A stretch of 64,000 nt of DNA from Natrinema sp. CBA1119. Its GTDB lineage: Archaea > Halobacteriota > Halobacteria > Halobacteriales > Natrialbaceae. Location of the stretch: contig NZ_PDBS01000001.1 in NCBI RefSeq assembly GCF_002572525.1, positions 2,728,001 to 2,792,000 of the forward strand. Reading direction: 5' to 3'. Numbering within the stretch: position 1 is the first letter of the stretch; each line of letters opens with the position of its first letter. Of the stretch, positions 1 to 9,112 are shown piece by piece. A program made the translations under genes and the position numbers. The notes beneath the pieces were generated by a model. It was not told the DNA's origin, did not search any database, and worked only from the letters and a program-made list of their open reading frames with translations.

Positions 1-702
1 TACCGGAAACGCCTCGAGCGCCTCCGCGAGGCGGTCGTCGCACTGGGTGACCTCGTCCGCGAGCAGCTCGCGGACGGACTCAGCGCGCTGTTCGCCGGCG
101 ATCGAGAACTCGCGCGCGACGTTATCGCGGGCGACTCGGCCGTCAACCGTCGCGCCCGCGAGATCGAAGGCGACTGTCTCGACCTGCTCGCGCTCGAGCA
201 GCCGGTCGCCGGCGACCTGCGATTCGTCGTCGCCGCGTTCAAGATCGTCACCGACCTCGAGCGGGTCGGAGATCTCGCGACGAACCTGGCCGAGTACACG
301 CTAGAGTCGACCGGCTCCGCCCCGACGCTTCCGGATGTCGACTTCGAACGGATCGCCGCGCTCGCGCTCGAGCAACTCGAGCGGGCGATCGAGGCGTTCG
401 TCACGGACGACCCGGACGGCTGTGTTGCCGTCGCAACGCGCGACGACGAACTGGACGCCCGCTGTGCCAGCGTCGCCGAGCGCGTCGTGCGGACCCTCAT
501 CGATCTCCGTGCCGGGGGCGGGACGAACGAGAAGCAGCGAGTCGGGGACGAGGCCGGCGGCCCGCCAGTCGCGGACGTGTTGACCGATGTCTCGCGGACG
601 TTCGTGATCGTTCGCGACCTCGAGCGGGTCGGCGATCACGCGGTGAACGTGGCCGCCCGGACGCTGTACGCGCTCGAGAGCGACGAGGAGCTACTCAGGT
701 AG
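1..702 (+). CDS. phoU: PhoU family phosphate regulator, 5' end cut by window edge
   Basis: Reading frame 1 is open from base 1 to the TAG at 702 and gives 233 visible residues; the start lies outside the window. Two PhoU three-helix halves are visible, each with the family metal-binding signature: KIVTDLERVGDLATNLAEY in the first and VRDLERVGDHAVNVAARTLY in the second. PhoU proteins bind metal clusters and link Pst transporter activity to phosphate signalling in the cytoplasm. The insert GGGTNEKQRVGDEAGG between the halves is looser than in the second phoU at 7283. It stands directly upstream of pstS but is separated from it by a 508-bp AT-rich gap, so it probably ends a separate transcription unit. 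Confidence 0.93.
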   Translation, partial: YRKRLERLREAVVALGDLVREQLADGLSALFAGDRELARDVIAGDSAVNRRAREIEGDCLDLLALEQPVAGDLRFVVAAFKIVTDLERVGDLATNLAEYTLESTGSAPTLPDVDFERIAALALEQLERAIEAFVTDDPDGCVAVATRDDELDARCASVAERVVRTLIDLRAGGGTNEKQRVGDEAGGPPVADVLTDVSRTFVIVRDLERVGDHAVNVAARTLYALESDEELLR

Positions 703-1210
703 TGCACAGATCGTCGAGCTATTGATTCAAACTCGCTCGCTAAACCGTTCGAATCTGCCGACGCTCGAGGAGATTCTTGGCGAGTAAGCCGACGATCCGA
801 ACGGGATCGATTCTGGTGGCGGTGACCCAGTTCCATCGATACTATTGGGCGACGGCCGTCCGGCGCGGGGCGGTCGGTACGGTCGATGGTTTGAGCGGAG
901 ACGACTGATACTGAAATAATCGTATCCTCGGTGGGACCGTTATCCACATCTCTGAATTAGGTCGACGGTCAGTTGCTTCGCCCGATTGGGGCGGTACTAT
1001 AGTTCTGTGAAATCTATAGCTCTCTTCCGATATAATCATCTATGTAACACCTCGTGAACGTGTTTCCATCATTCGTCGCCGAAATATGGAGTTTAAGACT
1101 CTCTAGACGCCGTATCTATTCCAATCTCCAGACCGCTAGTAGCTACATCTGGTATTTAGATCTATATAGCTAACATAGCATCGTATTTCTATACACACTC
1201 GAACGTTCAC
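703..1210 (+). promoter_or_regulatory. AT-rich regulatory region upstream of pstS
   Basis: No gene is seen in these 508 bases. The region is clearly richer in A and T than its surroundings. A TATA-like element gtatttctatac lies near 1183-1194, about 26 nt before the pstS start at 1211/1214, which fits a leaderless transcript. A second TATA-like block, atctatatagc, lies near 1159-1169. The length suggests binding sites for phosphate control, but I recognise no specific operator. Confidence 0.5.
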
Positions 1211-1213
1211 GTG

Positions 1214-2173
1214 ATGACTGATATGGACCGTTCGGCTCGATCGATTTCTCGACGAAAGGTTCTGGCGGCGACGGGCGCGGTGGGCGCGCTCTCGCTTGCC
1301 GGCTGTACCGAAAATACTGGCAACGGGGACAACGAGCGCGTCATCGTCACCGGAAGCAGTACGGTGTTTCCGATCTCCGACACGCTCGCCGAAGCGTTCA
1401 TGGACGAAAACGACGGCGTCAACGTCACCACCGACCCGACCGGCACCGGTGGCGGGTTCAACAACAACTTCTGTCCCGGCGACTCCGACATCAACGGCGC
1501 GTCGCGGCCGATTGCGGACGAGGAGGTCAGCGACTGTAACGACGACGGCGTCGAGCCGATCGAGTTCCAGATCGGCGCCGACGCGGTCACCATGGCCGTC
1601 CACAACGATTCGCCGGTCGACTGCGTCACCTACGACGAACTCGCACAGATATGGTCCGAGGACGGTGCGGAGACGTGGTCCGATGTCAACTCCGACTGGC
1701 CCGACGAGGAGATCAAACGCTACGGCCCACCCTCGACGTCCGGCACGTTCGACTGGTTCAGAAACAACGTGATCGGCGACAGCGGGACCCACGTCAGCCA
1801 GTACGAGAAGACCGAGGACGACAACAAACTCGTCGGGGGAATCTCCTCGAACGAGAACGCGATCGGCTACTTCGGCTACGCGTACTACCGAGAGAACGAG
1901 GACGACCTCAAGGCGCTCGAGATCAAGGAGAGCGAGGACGGCGAGTGTACCGCGCCGAGTCTGGACGCGGCCAGCGAGGGAACGTACCCGATGGCACGGC
2001 CGCTTTTCATCTACGTCAGCCAGGAGTCGCTCGATCGGGACCCGGTCTACAACTTCGTCGAGTTCTACATCGAGCAGTCGTCGACCGACACCATCACCGA
2101 CATCGGGTACGTCCCGGCGAGCGACGAGCAGGTCGAGGAGAACCTCGAGAAGCTAGAGAGCGCGGCGAACTGA
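1214..2173 (+). CDS. pstS: Phosphate ABC transporter substrate-binding lipoprotein PstS
   Basis: This 319-residue protein captures phosphate at the outer face of the membrane for the PstCAB importer. The N-terminus has a Tat motif (SRRKVLAATG, residues 12-21) and a lipobox ending LAGC at residue 31, so it should be exported folded and lipid-anchored. The PstS phosphate-binding signature TGSSTVFPISDTLAEAF follows, and the rest matches the PBP-like fold with GTGGGFNNNF and the late GYFGYAYY segment. The start is ATG 1214; a GTG at 1211 directly before it is also possible. It is the first gene of pstS-C-A-B, with pstC 49 bp downstream. Confidence 0.95.
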   Translation: MTDMDRSARSISRRKVLAATGAVGALSLAGCTENTGNGDNERVIVTGSSTVFPISDTLAEAFMDENDGVNVTTDPTGTGGGFNNNFCPGDSDINGASRPIADEEVSDCNDDGVEPIEFQIGADAVTMAVHNDSPVDCVTYDELAQIWSEDGAETWSDVNSDWPDEEIKRYGPPSTSGTFDWFRNNVIGDSGTHVSQYEKTEDDNKLVGGISSNENAIGYFGYAYYRENEDDLKALEIKESEDGECTAPSLDAASEGTYPMARPLFIYVSQESLDRDPVYNFVEFYIEQSSTDTITDIGYVPASDEQVEENLEKLESAAN

Positions 2174-2222
2174 TCGGGTCGAACCGAACGATTCACGATG
2201 ATCACCCAACTATCCCCCGTCA

Positions 2223-3164
2223 ATGAGTGAGCGATCGATAGACGTCGATCTGACGCGATCGTCGTCGGGTCAAGTCGTCAAAGAACGCATTTACAAGTGG
2301 CTGCTGTTCGCCTGTGCCGCGTTGACGGTCTTCGTGACGGTCGCGATCATTTACACGCTCGCGAGGGACGCGCTCACGTTCTTCGACATGGTTCCGGCAG
2401 CGGAGTTCTTCACCGAAACCGAGTGGTTCGTCACCGGGGACGGGGGGAACTTCGGCATCTGGCCGCTCGTGACCGCGACGCTGATCATCACCGTCGTTTC
2501 GGCGATGGTGGCCGTTCCGACCGGCGTGGCGGCCGCCGTCTACCTCAGCGAGTACGCGAGCGACCGCATGCGATCGGTTCTGAAACCCTCGCTCGAAATT
2601 CTCGCCGGCATTCCGACGGTCGTCTACGGCTACCTGGCGCTGGTCTATCTGACGCCCGCGCTGCAGGCGATCGGAATCCCGGTCGGGACGTTCAACCTGT
2701 TGAGCGCGTCGATCATGGTCGGGATCATGATCATCCCGATGGTGTCGTCGCTGTCCGAGGACGCGATGAGTTCCGTCCCCGATTCGCTCCGACAGGCCGG
2801 CTACGGCATGGGCGCGACGAAATATGAGGTTTCGACCGGGATCGTAATCCCGGCGGCTGTCTCGGGGATTTTCTCGTCGTTCATCCTCGCGCTCTCGCGG
2901 GCGATCGGCGAGACCATGATCGTCGTCATGGCCGCCGGCCTGCGGCCGCGGATGTTCGACTTCTCGAACCCGCTGAACAACCTGCTCAACTCGGGCCAGC
3001 CGATGACGGCGGGGATGGTAAACGCCGTGACGAGCGACGCGACCGGCGGCTCGGCGACGTATCTGAGTATGTTCGCACTCGGACTGACGCTGTTCGTGAT
3101 TACGTTCGCCATGAACCTCGCGAGTGACTACGTGGCGGCACGATATCAGGAGGAATACCAATGA
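2223..3164 (+). CDS. pstC: Phosphate ABC transporter permease PstC
   Basis: This 313-residue membrane protein has about six hydrophobic segments and is one half of the phosphate channel. The permease coupling loop is visible: SVPDSLRQAGYGMGATKYE around residues 188-206, followed by IVIPAAVSGIFSSFILALSR and then AIGETMIVVMAAGLR. This EAA-type loop contacts the ATPase PstB. Length is normal for PstC. It follows pstS by 49 bp and precedes pstA by 34 bp, so the genes form one operon. Confidence 0.95.
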   Translation: MSERSIDVDLTRSSSGQVVKERIYKWLLFACAALTVFVTVAIIYTLARDALTFFDMVPAAEFFTETEWFVTGDGGNFGIWPLVTATLIITVVSAMVAVPTGVAAAVYLSEYASDRMRSVLKPSLEILAGIPTVVYGYLALVYLTPALQAIGIPVGTFNLLSASIMVGIMIIPMVSSLSEDAMSSVPDSLRQAGYGMGATKYEVSTGIVIPAAVSGIFSSFILALSRAIGETMIVVMAAGLRPRMFDFSNPLNNLLNSGQPMTAGMVNAVTSDATGGSATYLSMFALGLTLFVITFAMNLASDYVAARYQEEYQ

Positions 3165-3183
3165 TCGCCACCGACGAACCGAC

Positions 3184-3190
3184 GGAGGTG
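3184..3190 (+). promoter_or_regulatory. Ribosome binding site deciding the pstA start
   Basis: GGAGGTG lies nine bases before ATG 3199 and matches the 16S rRNA tail. It rules out the upstream in-frame ATG at 3124. Confidence 0.7.
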
Positions 3191-3198
3191 TACCGATA

Positions 3199-4812
3199 AT
3201 GTCGACCGACCAGCGCACCGGCGAATGGTACGGAACGGACGAAGCGGTCAGCCGCCTTCGCGGCCAGGCGTTCAAGTCCCTCTGTCTGGGAGCGACCCTG
3301 CTCGCCTTGCTTTCCGTCTTCGTTCTCCTCCTGTACGTCGCGAACGACGCGTTCAGACCGCTCTCAGCCGACACCGGCTGGGCGCTCACCTTCGCCGCGA
3401 CGCTCCTGCTTCCGACCCTCGGCGCGACGGGCTACTACTACACCCGCGACACGCGAGCCGGCGAGACCGCCGCCATCGCGCTCGGACTGCCGGTCGTCTC
3501 GCTCCTGCTCACCGGTGGCGTGTTCATCACGTTCGAACACATCGTCAGCGTCTATCAGTGGGTCTCGATCCTCGTCGCGCTCGCCGTCGCAGGCGCGGTC
3601 GTCTACGCTCACAGTCGCGTTCGAACGGCCGCCGACCTCGAGCGGCTCATCGTTCTCGTCGCGGTTCCGATCGCCGCACTCTCTCTGATTCCCAACCTCA
3701 TCCTCTCGCTGCCGGTGCTGCCGACCGAGGCGCTCGCGCTGTTGGGCTCGGCTGTCGTTCCGGTCGCGGTCGCCGTCGGCTGGTTCGTTCGGAGGCAGCG
3801 CGAGAACGACCGCGACGGGGCGATCGCCGCGGGGCTGACGCTGGTCGCTGCGGCCGCCGGCCTGGGGCTCGCGCCGGTCGTCGGCATCAGTCCGTTCGTC
3901 TGGATGCTGCTGGTCGTCGTCACCGTCGTCCCCGTCGGCCTCTACGTCGAAAGCGTCGTCCGGCGCGGAGCCGGCACCGCTGGCCTCGCGTTCCCGCTCC
4001 TCGTCGTCGTCGGCATCGTCGCCGGCGTCGTCGTCACGGAGGCGCTCGGTTTCGCCGGGCCGAACTCGTGGCTCGACTGGGAATTTCTCACCAATCCGCC
4101 GTCGCGAACGCCCGAAGACGCCGGCTTCTATCCCCCGCTGGTCGGCTCGGTGATGATGCTGCTGGTCATCGTCGTTTCCGCGTTCCCCGTCGGCGTCGGT
4201 GCCGCCGTCTACCTCGAGGAGTACGCTCCTGATCGGGGGCCCTGGGGGCGGCTCGTCGATCTGATCGAGGTCAACATCGGGAACCTCGCCGGCGTCCCCT
4301 CGGTCGTCTACGGTGTCCTCGGGCTCGCGCTGTTCATTCGGGAGGGCGGGCTCGGGTCGGGAACCGCGCTCGTCGGCGGATTCACCGTCGGCCTGCTGAT
4401 CCTCCCGATCGTCATCATCTCCTCGCAGGAGGCGATCAGTGCCGTTCCCGACTCGATGCGACAGGCCTCCTACGGGATGGGAGCGTCCAGGTGGCAGACG
4501 GTTCGGAACGTCGTCCTCCCCGAAGCGCTGCCCGGAATCATGACCGGCAATATCCTCGCGATGGGGCGCGCGATCGGTGAGACGGCACCGCTGCTGATCA
4601 TCGGCGCGCCGGCGGTCGTCCGGATCGCGCCGGACTCCTTCACGAACAAATTCAGCGCGATGCCGCGCCAGATCTACACCTGGTCGAGCGAAATCGACGC
4701 GGCGTTCCAACACGGCGTCCTCGCGGCCGGCGTCATGACGCTGCTGGTCGTTCTCCTCCTGATGAACGGCGCTGCCATCATCATTCGCAACAAGTATCAA
4801 CGCAGGGATTGA
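3199..4812 (+). CDS. pstA: Phosphate ABC transporter permease PstA, long haloarchaeal form
   Basis: This is a 537-residue permease partner of PstC. The C-terminal 280 residues are ordinary PstA, with [20 protein letters not shown] and [19 protein letters not shown]. The N-terminal 250 residues are extra: about seven more hydrophobic segments that bacterial PstA (about 290 residues) lacks. The ATG at 3199 is chosen because GGAGGTG at 3184-3190 is a good ribosome binding site nine bases before it; an upstream in-frame start at 3124 would overlap pstC and reads as a shadow of it. Its TGA at 4810-4812 precedes the pstB ATG by two bases. Confidence 0.93.
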   Translation: MSTDQRTGEWYGTDEAVSRLRGQAFKSLCLGATLLALLSVFVLLLYVANDAFRPLSADTGWALTFAATLLLPTLGATGYYYTRDTRAGETAAIALGLPVVSLLLTGGVFITFEHIVSVYQWVSILVALAVAGAVVYAHSRVRTAADLERLIVLVAVPIAALSLIPNLILSLPVLPTEALALLGSAVVPVAVAVGWFVRRQRENDRDGAIAAGLTLVAAAAGLGLAPVVGISPFVWMLLVVVTVVPVGLYVESVVRRGAGTAGLAFPLLVVVGIVAGVVVTEALGFAGPNSWLDWEFLTNPPSRTPEDAGFYPPLVGSVMMLLVIVVSAFPVGVGAAVYLEEYAPDRGPWGRLVDLIEVNIGNLAGVPSVVYGVLGLALFIREGGLGSGTALVGGFTVGLLILPIVIISSQEAISAVPDSMRQASYGMGASRWQTVRNVVLPEALPGIMTGNILAMGRAIGETAPLLIIGAPAVVRIAPDSFTNKFSAMPRQIYTWSSEIDAAFQHGVLAAGVMTLLVVLLLMNGAAIIIRNKYQRRD

Positions 4813-4814
4813 CC

Positions 4815-5729
4815 ATGACACAAGATCCAATGAGCGACCCGGACAGCCGCACTGACACGCAAGCGACCGACGAGGGCCTCGCGAGTAACGACTTGGAGGG
4901 ATCCGATCCGACGACCGAACCCTTGGTCGATTCGTCGATCGACGTCGAGGATCACTCGAGCGCGCCGTCGACCGGAAACCAAACCGTAATCGAGTCGAGA
5001 GATCTCGATGTCTACTACGACGACGTGCAGGCGCTCCAGTCGATCGACATCGAGATCCCATCCGAGCAGGTCACGGCCATCATCGGTCCGTCCGGCTGTG
5101 GGAAGTCGACTTTCCTGCGGTGCATCAACCGGATGAACGACCTCGTCGACGCTGCGTGGATCGACGGCGAGTTGCGCTTCGAAGGGAAGAACGTCTACGA
5201 CGACGACGTCGATCCGGTCGTCCTTCGACGCAAGATCGGGATGGTATTTCAGACACCGAACCCGTTCCCCAAGAGCATCTTCGACAACGTCGCCTACGGT
5301 CTGAACGTCCAGGGGATCAAGGGCGATTACGACGAGATCGTCGAGAACGCTCTCCGTCGGGCCGCGCTCTGGGACGAGGTGAAAGACCAACTCGACTCGA
5401 GCGGCCTCGAGCTCTCGGGCGGCCAGCAACAGCGGCTGTGCATCGCTCGAGCGATCGCTCCCGATCCGGACGTGATCCTGATGGACGAACCGGCCTCGGC
5501 GCTGGACCCGGTCGCGACCTCGAAGGTCGAGGACCTAATCGAGGATCTCGCCGAGGAGTACACGGTCATCATCGTCACGCACAACATGCAGCAGGCGGCT
5601 CGCATCTCGGATAAGACGGCGGTCTTCCTGACCGGCGGCGAACTCGTCGAGTTCGACGACACGGACAAGATCTTCGAGAATCCCGAACACGACCGCGTCG
5701 AGGACTACATTACCGGCAAATTCGGATAG
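4815..5729 (+). CDS. pstB: Phosphate ABC transporter ATP-binding protein PstB
   Basis: This 304-residue ATPase powers the Pst importer from the cytoplasmic side. Walker A is GPSGCGKST near residue 93, the signature LSGGQQQR near 199, and Walker [14 protein letters not shown] follows, then the switch histidine in [13 protein letters not shown]. About 55 acidic residues precede the ABC domain; bacterial PstB lacks these, and they are probably disordered. The start is ATG 4815, two bases after the pstA stop, rather than the TTG at 4809. A phoU follows later in the locus at 7283 but is not directly linked. Confidence 0.95.
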   Translation: MTQDPMSDPDSRTDTQATDEGLASNDLEGSDPTTEPLVDSSIDVEDHSSAPSTGNQTVIESRDLDVYYDDVQALQSIDIEIPSEQVTAIIGPSGCGKSTFLRCINRMNDLVDAAWIDGELRFEGKNVYDDDVDPVVLRRKIGMVFQTPNPFPKSIFDNVAYGLNVQGIKGDYDEIVENALRRAALWDEVKDQLDSSGLELSGGQQQRLCIARAIAPDPDVILMDEPASALDPVATSKVEDLIEDLAEEYTVIIVTHNMQQAARISDKTAVFLTGGELVEFDDTDKIFENPEHDRVEDYITGKFG

Positions 5730-5800
5730 TCCGTCCCGCTGATCACTGTCCGGTACTGACAGTGCCGTTTATGCGTTTGCACCCCATGATAGCCACTCAC

Positions 5801-6292
5801 ATGGTTGCGACCGGGGTCCACATTTTGATCAGTCTGGCACTGGTCGTGTTGCTCTTCCGATCCGAACGGCCGGAACCGTACCTCGTCGCGGCGCTCGCGG
5901 CGGCCGTCCCCGACATCGATACGTTCGTCTTTCGGCCGCTGGTCGAACTCGGCTACGTCGAGGGGGCGCTGTGGATGCATCGGGGATTGACCCACTCGCT
6001 GCTGGCCGGAATCGCTCTCACCATCCTCCTCGCCGCGTTTGGCCCCTGGCGGGCCGCCGCCATCGGATTTGGCTCGCACATTCTCCTCGATTCCCTGAGC
6101 GGCGGCGTCCGTCCCTTTGCTCCGTTCGACCTCGCGCTGTACGGGGTTTCCGTCGATTGGCTGCTACTGAATATGTTGATATCGATCATCGCCGTATCCA
6201 TGATCCTCGGCGGCTTGCTCGGTATGAAATACGATTTCGGTCGGCAGGTCGTCTCCCATCCCCCTGAGACGCTCTCAGAGCGGTTCCGATAG
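5801..6292 (+). CDS. Membrane-bound metal-dependent hydrolase, DUF457/YdjM family
   Basis: This 163-residue membrane protein has four hydrophobic segments. Family metal-ligand motifs are present: H at the start of the first helix (ATGVHILISL), then AVPDIDTFVF, the hallmark HRGLTHSLLAG, and the later GFGSHILLDSLSGG. The substrate of this family is unknown. ATG 5801 is chosen because a TATA-like tttatgc at 5769-5775 lies about 28 nt before it, as in leaderless haloarchaeal genes; ATG 5771 and 5786 are in frame and cannot be excluded. It stands between pstB and uspA on the operon strand, but its own promoter argues against being part of pst. Confidence 0.8.
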   Translation: MVATGVHILISLALVVLLFRSERPEPYLVAALAAAVPDIDTFVFRPLVELGYVEGALWMHRGLTHSLLAGIALTILLAAFGPWRAAAIGFGSHILLDSLSGGVRPFAPFDLALYGVSVDWLLLNMLISIIAVSMILGGLLGMKYDFGRQVVSHPPETLSERFR

Positions 6293-6631
6293 GTAACCAC
6301 GTCGAGAAGGGGGTGAAACCGTCGGCTATCGGACCATCGAGCGTGACGGTGAGAGCGATTGCCCCTCGGTCCCGACCGAGAGATCTCCGGAATACGGAGT
6401 CGATCAGTTACCTGACGCGATCCCGGCGGGCGGCGAGAGCTGTATCGACGGGGCATACCTCTCTCAGAACCGAACTGATTCGACGATGTCGACGAACAGG
6501 AGCTACGAACGTTCCGACCTCCACGGACCGTCGTCAGGTGATCGATCGCTCAGACGGACTACGTCAGTCAGTTCCGGCGCGTCCGCTTGGCGGGTCGCGA
6601 GTGTGCCGGGACACAGGTGTCGCAGACCGTT
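6293..6631. other. Gene-free interval between convergent genes
   Basis: The 339 bases between the DUF457 gene and the end of uspA contain no convincing gene. Short open frames here have no family pattern and odd Arg/Ser-rich composition. I see no repeat or hairpin. Confidence 0.5.
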
Positions 6632-7081
6632 TCAGGCGGCGTCGACGGTCCCGTCGGGTCGGACGGTCACGACCGGGAGCGGGGCCGTTCTGACGACTTT
6701 GTCGGTAACGCTTCCGAGAATCCGTTTCTCGAACCCGCTTCGACCGGCCGTACCGATGACGATCATGTCGGCGTCTATCTCCGTCGCGTAGTCGACGATT
6801 TCGTCCGCAGGAGTGCCGGTTCGGACGACCGCCTCCGCCTCGAGTCCGTTGGCTTCGGCGTCGGCGGTGAGTTCCTCTGCCCACTCGGCCGCGATTTCAG
6901 TCACGTCTTCTTTCGTTCGCGGTGGTGCTCCGCCCACGGCCGACACCTCCGAGCGGTCGATGTCACCGACGGCGAGTGCGTGGACGGTGGCATCCATCTT
7001 CGTGGCGATATCGAAGCCAGCAACGGCTGCTTTTTCGGCGTATTCGCTACCGTCCGTTGGTATTACAATATCATTTTCCAT
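6632..7081 (-). CDS. Universal stress protein, UspA family
   Basis: This 149-residue cytoplasmic protein has the Usp fold. It begins with NDIVIPTDGSEYAEKAA and has the ATP-binding glycine motif GTAGRSGFEKRILGSVTDKV near the C-terminus, ending PVVTVRP. That glycine pattern (G2xG9xG(S/T)) marks the ATP-binding Usp type. The ATG at 7081 is preferred because a TATA-like actatatcc (7101-7109 on the plus strand as its complement) lies about 26 nt before it. An upstream in-frame ATG at 7099 would leave the box only five bases before the start. It is divergent from phoU. Confidence 0.88.
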   Translation of the reverse strand: MENDIVIPTDGSEYAEKAAVAGFDIATKMDATVHALAVGDIDRSEVSAVGGAPPRTKEDVTEIAAEWAEELTADAEANGLEAEAVVRTGTPADEIVDYATEIDADMIVIGTAGRSGFEKRILGSVTDKVVRTAPLPVVTVRPDGTVDAA

Positions 7082-7282
7082 CGTATGTTCTGTAGTCATG
7101 GATATAGTGAAACGAACACATAGCCATTTACACGGTGGCAATACTTCTGGTGGGAGGTGTGCGGACCGCTCGCAGACGTCGACGGATTCGACCGCCGTGC
7201 AGACGAAACCGAGCGTCGCAAGGTCACCGCTGGTCGGCCAGTGAGCACAAGCTATATCTTCGCCCGGACAGGTGCGTGCATC
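7082..7282. promoter_or_regulatory. Divergent promoter region between uspA and phoU
   Basis: A TATA-like gctatatctt at about 7249-7258 lies 28 nt before the phoU ATG, and a second one near 7101-7109 (opposite strand) serves uspA. Both placements fit leaderless transcripts. No further gene is seen. Confidence 0.5.
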
Positions 7283-7954
7283 ATGGCCAGAAAATCCTAC
7301 CAGGAGAAGCTCACGGAGCTCCGTGAGGACGTGCTCTACATGAGTGAAGTTGTCATGGAACGCCTTCGCATGGGGCTCGACGCCCTCGAGCAGAAAGATG
7401 AAGACCTCGCCCGCGAAGTGATCGAGGGCGACGGCGAGATCAACCGGATGTATCTCGATCTCGAGCAGGACTGTATCGACCTGCTTGCGCTGCAACAGCC
7501 GGTGGCGAGCGACCTGCGATTCATCGCCGCCTCGTTCAAGATCATCACCGATCTCGAGCGGATCGCCGACCTCGCGACCAACCTCGGCGAGTACACGTTT
7601 GACGCCGAACAGGACCTGTTCCCCGACGTCGACGTCCAGGAGATGGGCGACCTCACTCTCGACATGCTCGAGGACGCGATGCTCGCCTACGATACCGAGG
7701 ACACCGAAACCTGTCGAGAACTCGCGGCTCGCGACGACGAACTCGATCAGTTCGCCGAACGAGCCAGCGAGATCGTCGTTCGCGACCTCATCGAGCGCGA
7801 ACTCGATTCGCCGAGCGAGGTCGAACGGTTACTTCAGGACGTTTCGCGGCTTCTGTTGACGATTCGCGACCTCGAGCGCGTCGGCGACCACGCGGTCAAC
7901 ATCGCCGCGCGGACGCTCTACATGGTCGAAAACGACGACGAACTCATCTACTGA
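7283..7954 (+). CDS. phoU: PhoU family phosphate signalling regulator
   Basis: This 223-residue protein has two three-helix PhoU repeats. The metal-binding signatures are FKIITDLERIADLATNLGEY in the first half and RDLERVGDHAVNIAARTLY in the second. The N-terminal MARKSYQEKLTELREDVLYM and the total length are normal for PhoU. ATG 7283 is supported by a TATA box 28 nt upstream. It is the second PhoU in this window and probably the one partnered with pstSCAB, damping transporter activity when phosphate is plentiful. Its close similarity to the partial gene at 1-702 suggests an older duplication. Confidence 0.95.
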   Translation: MARKSYQEKLTELREDVLYMSEVVMERLRMGLDALEQKDEDLAREVIEGDGEINRMYLDLEQDCIDLLALQQPVASDLRFIAASFKIITDLERIADLATNLGEYTFDAEQDLFPDVDVQEMGDLTLDMLEDAMLAYDTEDTETCRELAARDDELDQFAERASEIVVRDLIERELDSPSEVERLLQDVSRLLLTIRDLERVGDHAVNIAARTLYMVENDDELIY

Positions 7955-7975
7955 ACGCCCCGCTCGAGAACCGAG

Positions 7976-8575
7976 TTACTCGGATTCGTTATCTTCCGTT
8001 TCGTTACCCTCGGTCTCGTTCCCCATCGACTCGTTGCCGTCCGTTTCGTTGCCGTCTGTCTCGTTGCCGTCCGTTTCGTTGTCAGCTCCGCCGCCACCGT
8101 CGCCGCCTTCGACCTGAATATCACCGATCATCGTCGTTGGGTGGACCTGGCAGATGTACGTGGCCATCTCGCTGCTGGCCTCGAACTCGAGCCACTGGTC
8201 TTCGGGTTCGGTGACGATCTCCGTCTGAAGATCGTCGATGACCTCGTCGTTTTCGTCGCGGATTTCGATGTTGTGCCGGGCGCCGTCGCCGGTCGTCCAC
8301 CCGATCTCGTAGGTTTCTCCCTCCTGGAGGACGAGCGTCGGGTTCTCCGCGTCCGCGATCGAATCGGGCGCGATGCCGAGCCAGCCGGCCGTCTGCCCGT
8401 CGAATTCGATCTGCGTGCCGGGCTCGATCGTCGTGTCCCCATTGTCTCCGTTACCGCCGTTGCCGTTGCCGTTGCCGTTGCCACCGCCACCACAGCCCGC
8501 AACGACTGCCGTTGAAGCCGCGACACCTGTCAACTGAAGCATTCGCCGTCGGGATAACCGATCGTCTCGTGCCAT
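7976..8575 (-). CDS. Halocyanin-like blue copper lipoprotein with sequon-rich tail
   Basis: This 199-residue lipoprotein has a Tat signal (LSRRRMLQLTG) and lipobox VAGC with the lipidated Cys at residue 28. A Gly/Asn linker follows, then a cupredoxin domain with a full type 1 copper ligand set: His in GARHNIEIRD, then Cys, His and Met in YICQVHPTTM. It should carry electrons at the outer face of the membrane. The last 34 residues are seven tandem N-glycosylation sequons of the form NET or NES separated by DG, EG or MG. That tail is outside the copper domain. The neighbouring ETF operon suggests an electron-transport setting, but it has its own start and is not shown to be co-transcribed. Confidence 0.88.
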   Translation of the reverse strand: MARDDRLSRRRMLQLTGVAASTAVVAGCGGGGNGNGNGNGGNGDNGDTTIEPGTQIEFDGQTAGWLGIAPDSIADAENPTLVLQEGETYEIGWTTGDGARHNIEIRDENDEVIDDLQTEIVTEPEDQWLEFEASSEMATYICQVHPTTMIGDIQVEGGDGGGGADNETDGNETDGNETDGNESMGNETEGNETEDNESE

Positions 8576-8706
8576 CGGGCTGACTTTGCGCTCAACGGGA
8601 ATAGTCGAATACCCGTCTACTGCGTGGGACTCAAGTACGAGCCGGTCTGCGCGGAATTTGTGGGCGTTTCCCACATTGCCCCGTCTGTCGGTGCCGGCCC
8701 GGGTCG

Positions 8707-9111
8707 CTACCCGGTCGGTGGCGACGCCCGGTCGCGTTTCGGGACGCGGGTCAGCAACTGGGCCGTGTCGATGATGTTTCGCGTTTCGAGCAGCAGTTCC
8801 GCCGCCTCCCGGACCGTAAACGCCGCCTCGAGGTCGACGCCGTGACAGCGCGTGTAACACTCGAGCCAGCGGTTCATCGCGGTCTCGAGCGCCTCGAACT
8901 CGGGTTCGGTAAACGGCACCAGTCGGCCGCCGGTGCGGGCTTCGACGTAGAGCCAGATGGCCTGACCCGCTCCCTCGCGCAGGTACGTATCGGCGGTGTC
9001 CGGTCTCGGATCGACGGCCGTCTCGCCGTCCGAACCGTCGGCGTCGAGCGCCGCCCGCTCGCGCTCGGCCCGGCGGGCGAGCGCGGCGATCCGGGGACCG
9101 TATCGGCTCAT
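8707..9111 (-). CDS. Conserved haloarchaeal protein in the ETF operon
   Basis: This 134-residue protein starts at ATG 9111, one base after the fixCX stop, so it is the fourth gene of etfB-etfA-fixCX. The predicted protein is soluble and mostly helical. Visible features are an Arg/Ala-rich first helix, ATTYLREGAG-like spacing around residues 46-55 (TYLREGAGQAIWLYVEARTG) and a paired cysteine pattern CYTRCHG near residue 88. I do not recognise its function. The tight linkage suggests a role in assembly or use of the flavoprotein dehydrogenase, which is inference only. Confidence 0.8.
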   Translation of the reverse strand: MSRYGPRIAALARRAERERAALDADGSDGETAVDPRPDTADTYLREGAGQAIWLYVEARTGGRLVPFTEPEFEALETAMNRWLECYTRCHGVDLEAAFTVREAAELLLETRNIIDTAQLLTRVPKRDRASPPTG

Positions 9112-9112
9112 C

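Noticed and set aside
3364-5061. Very long open frame on the minus strand opposite pstA and pstB
   Set aside because: Arg/Asp-rich shadow caused by GC-biased third positions of the real genes; no family pattern.
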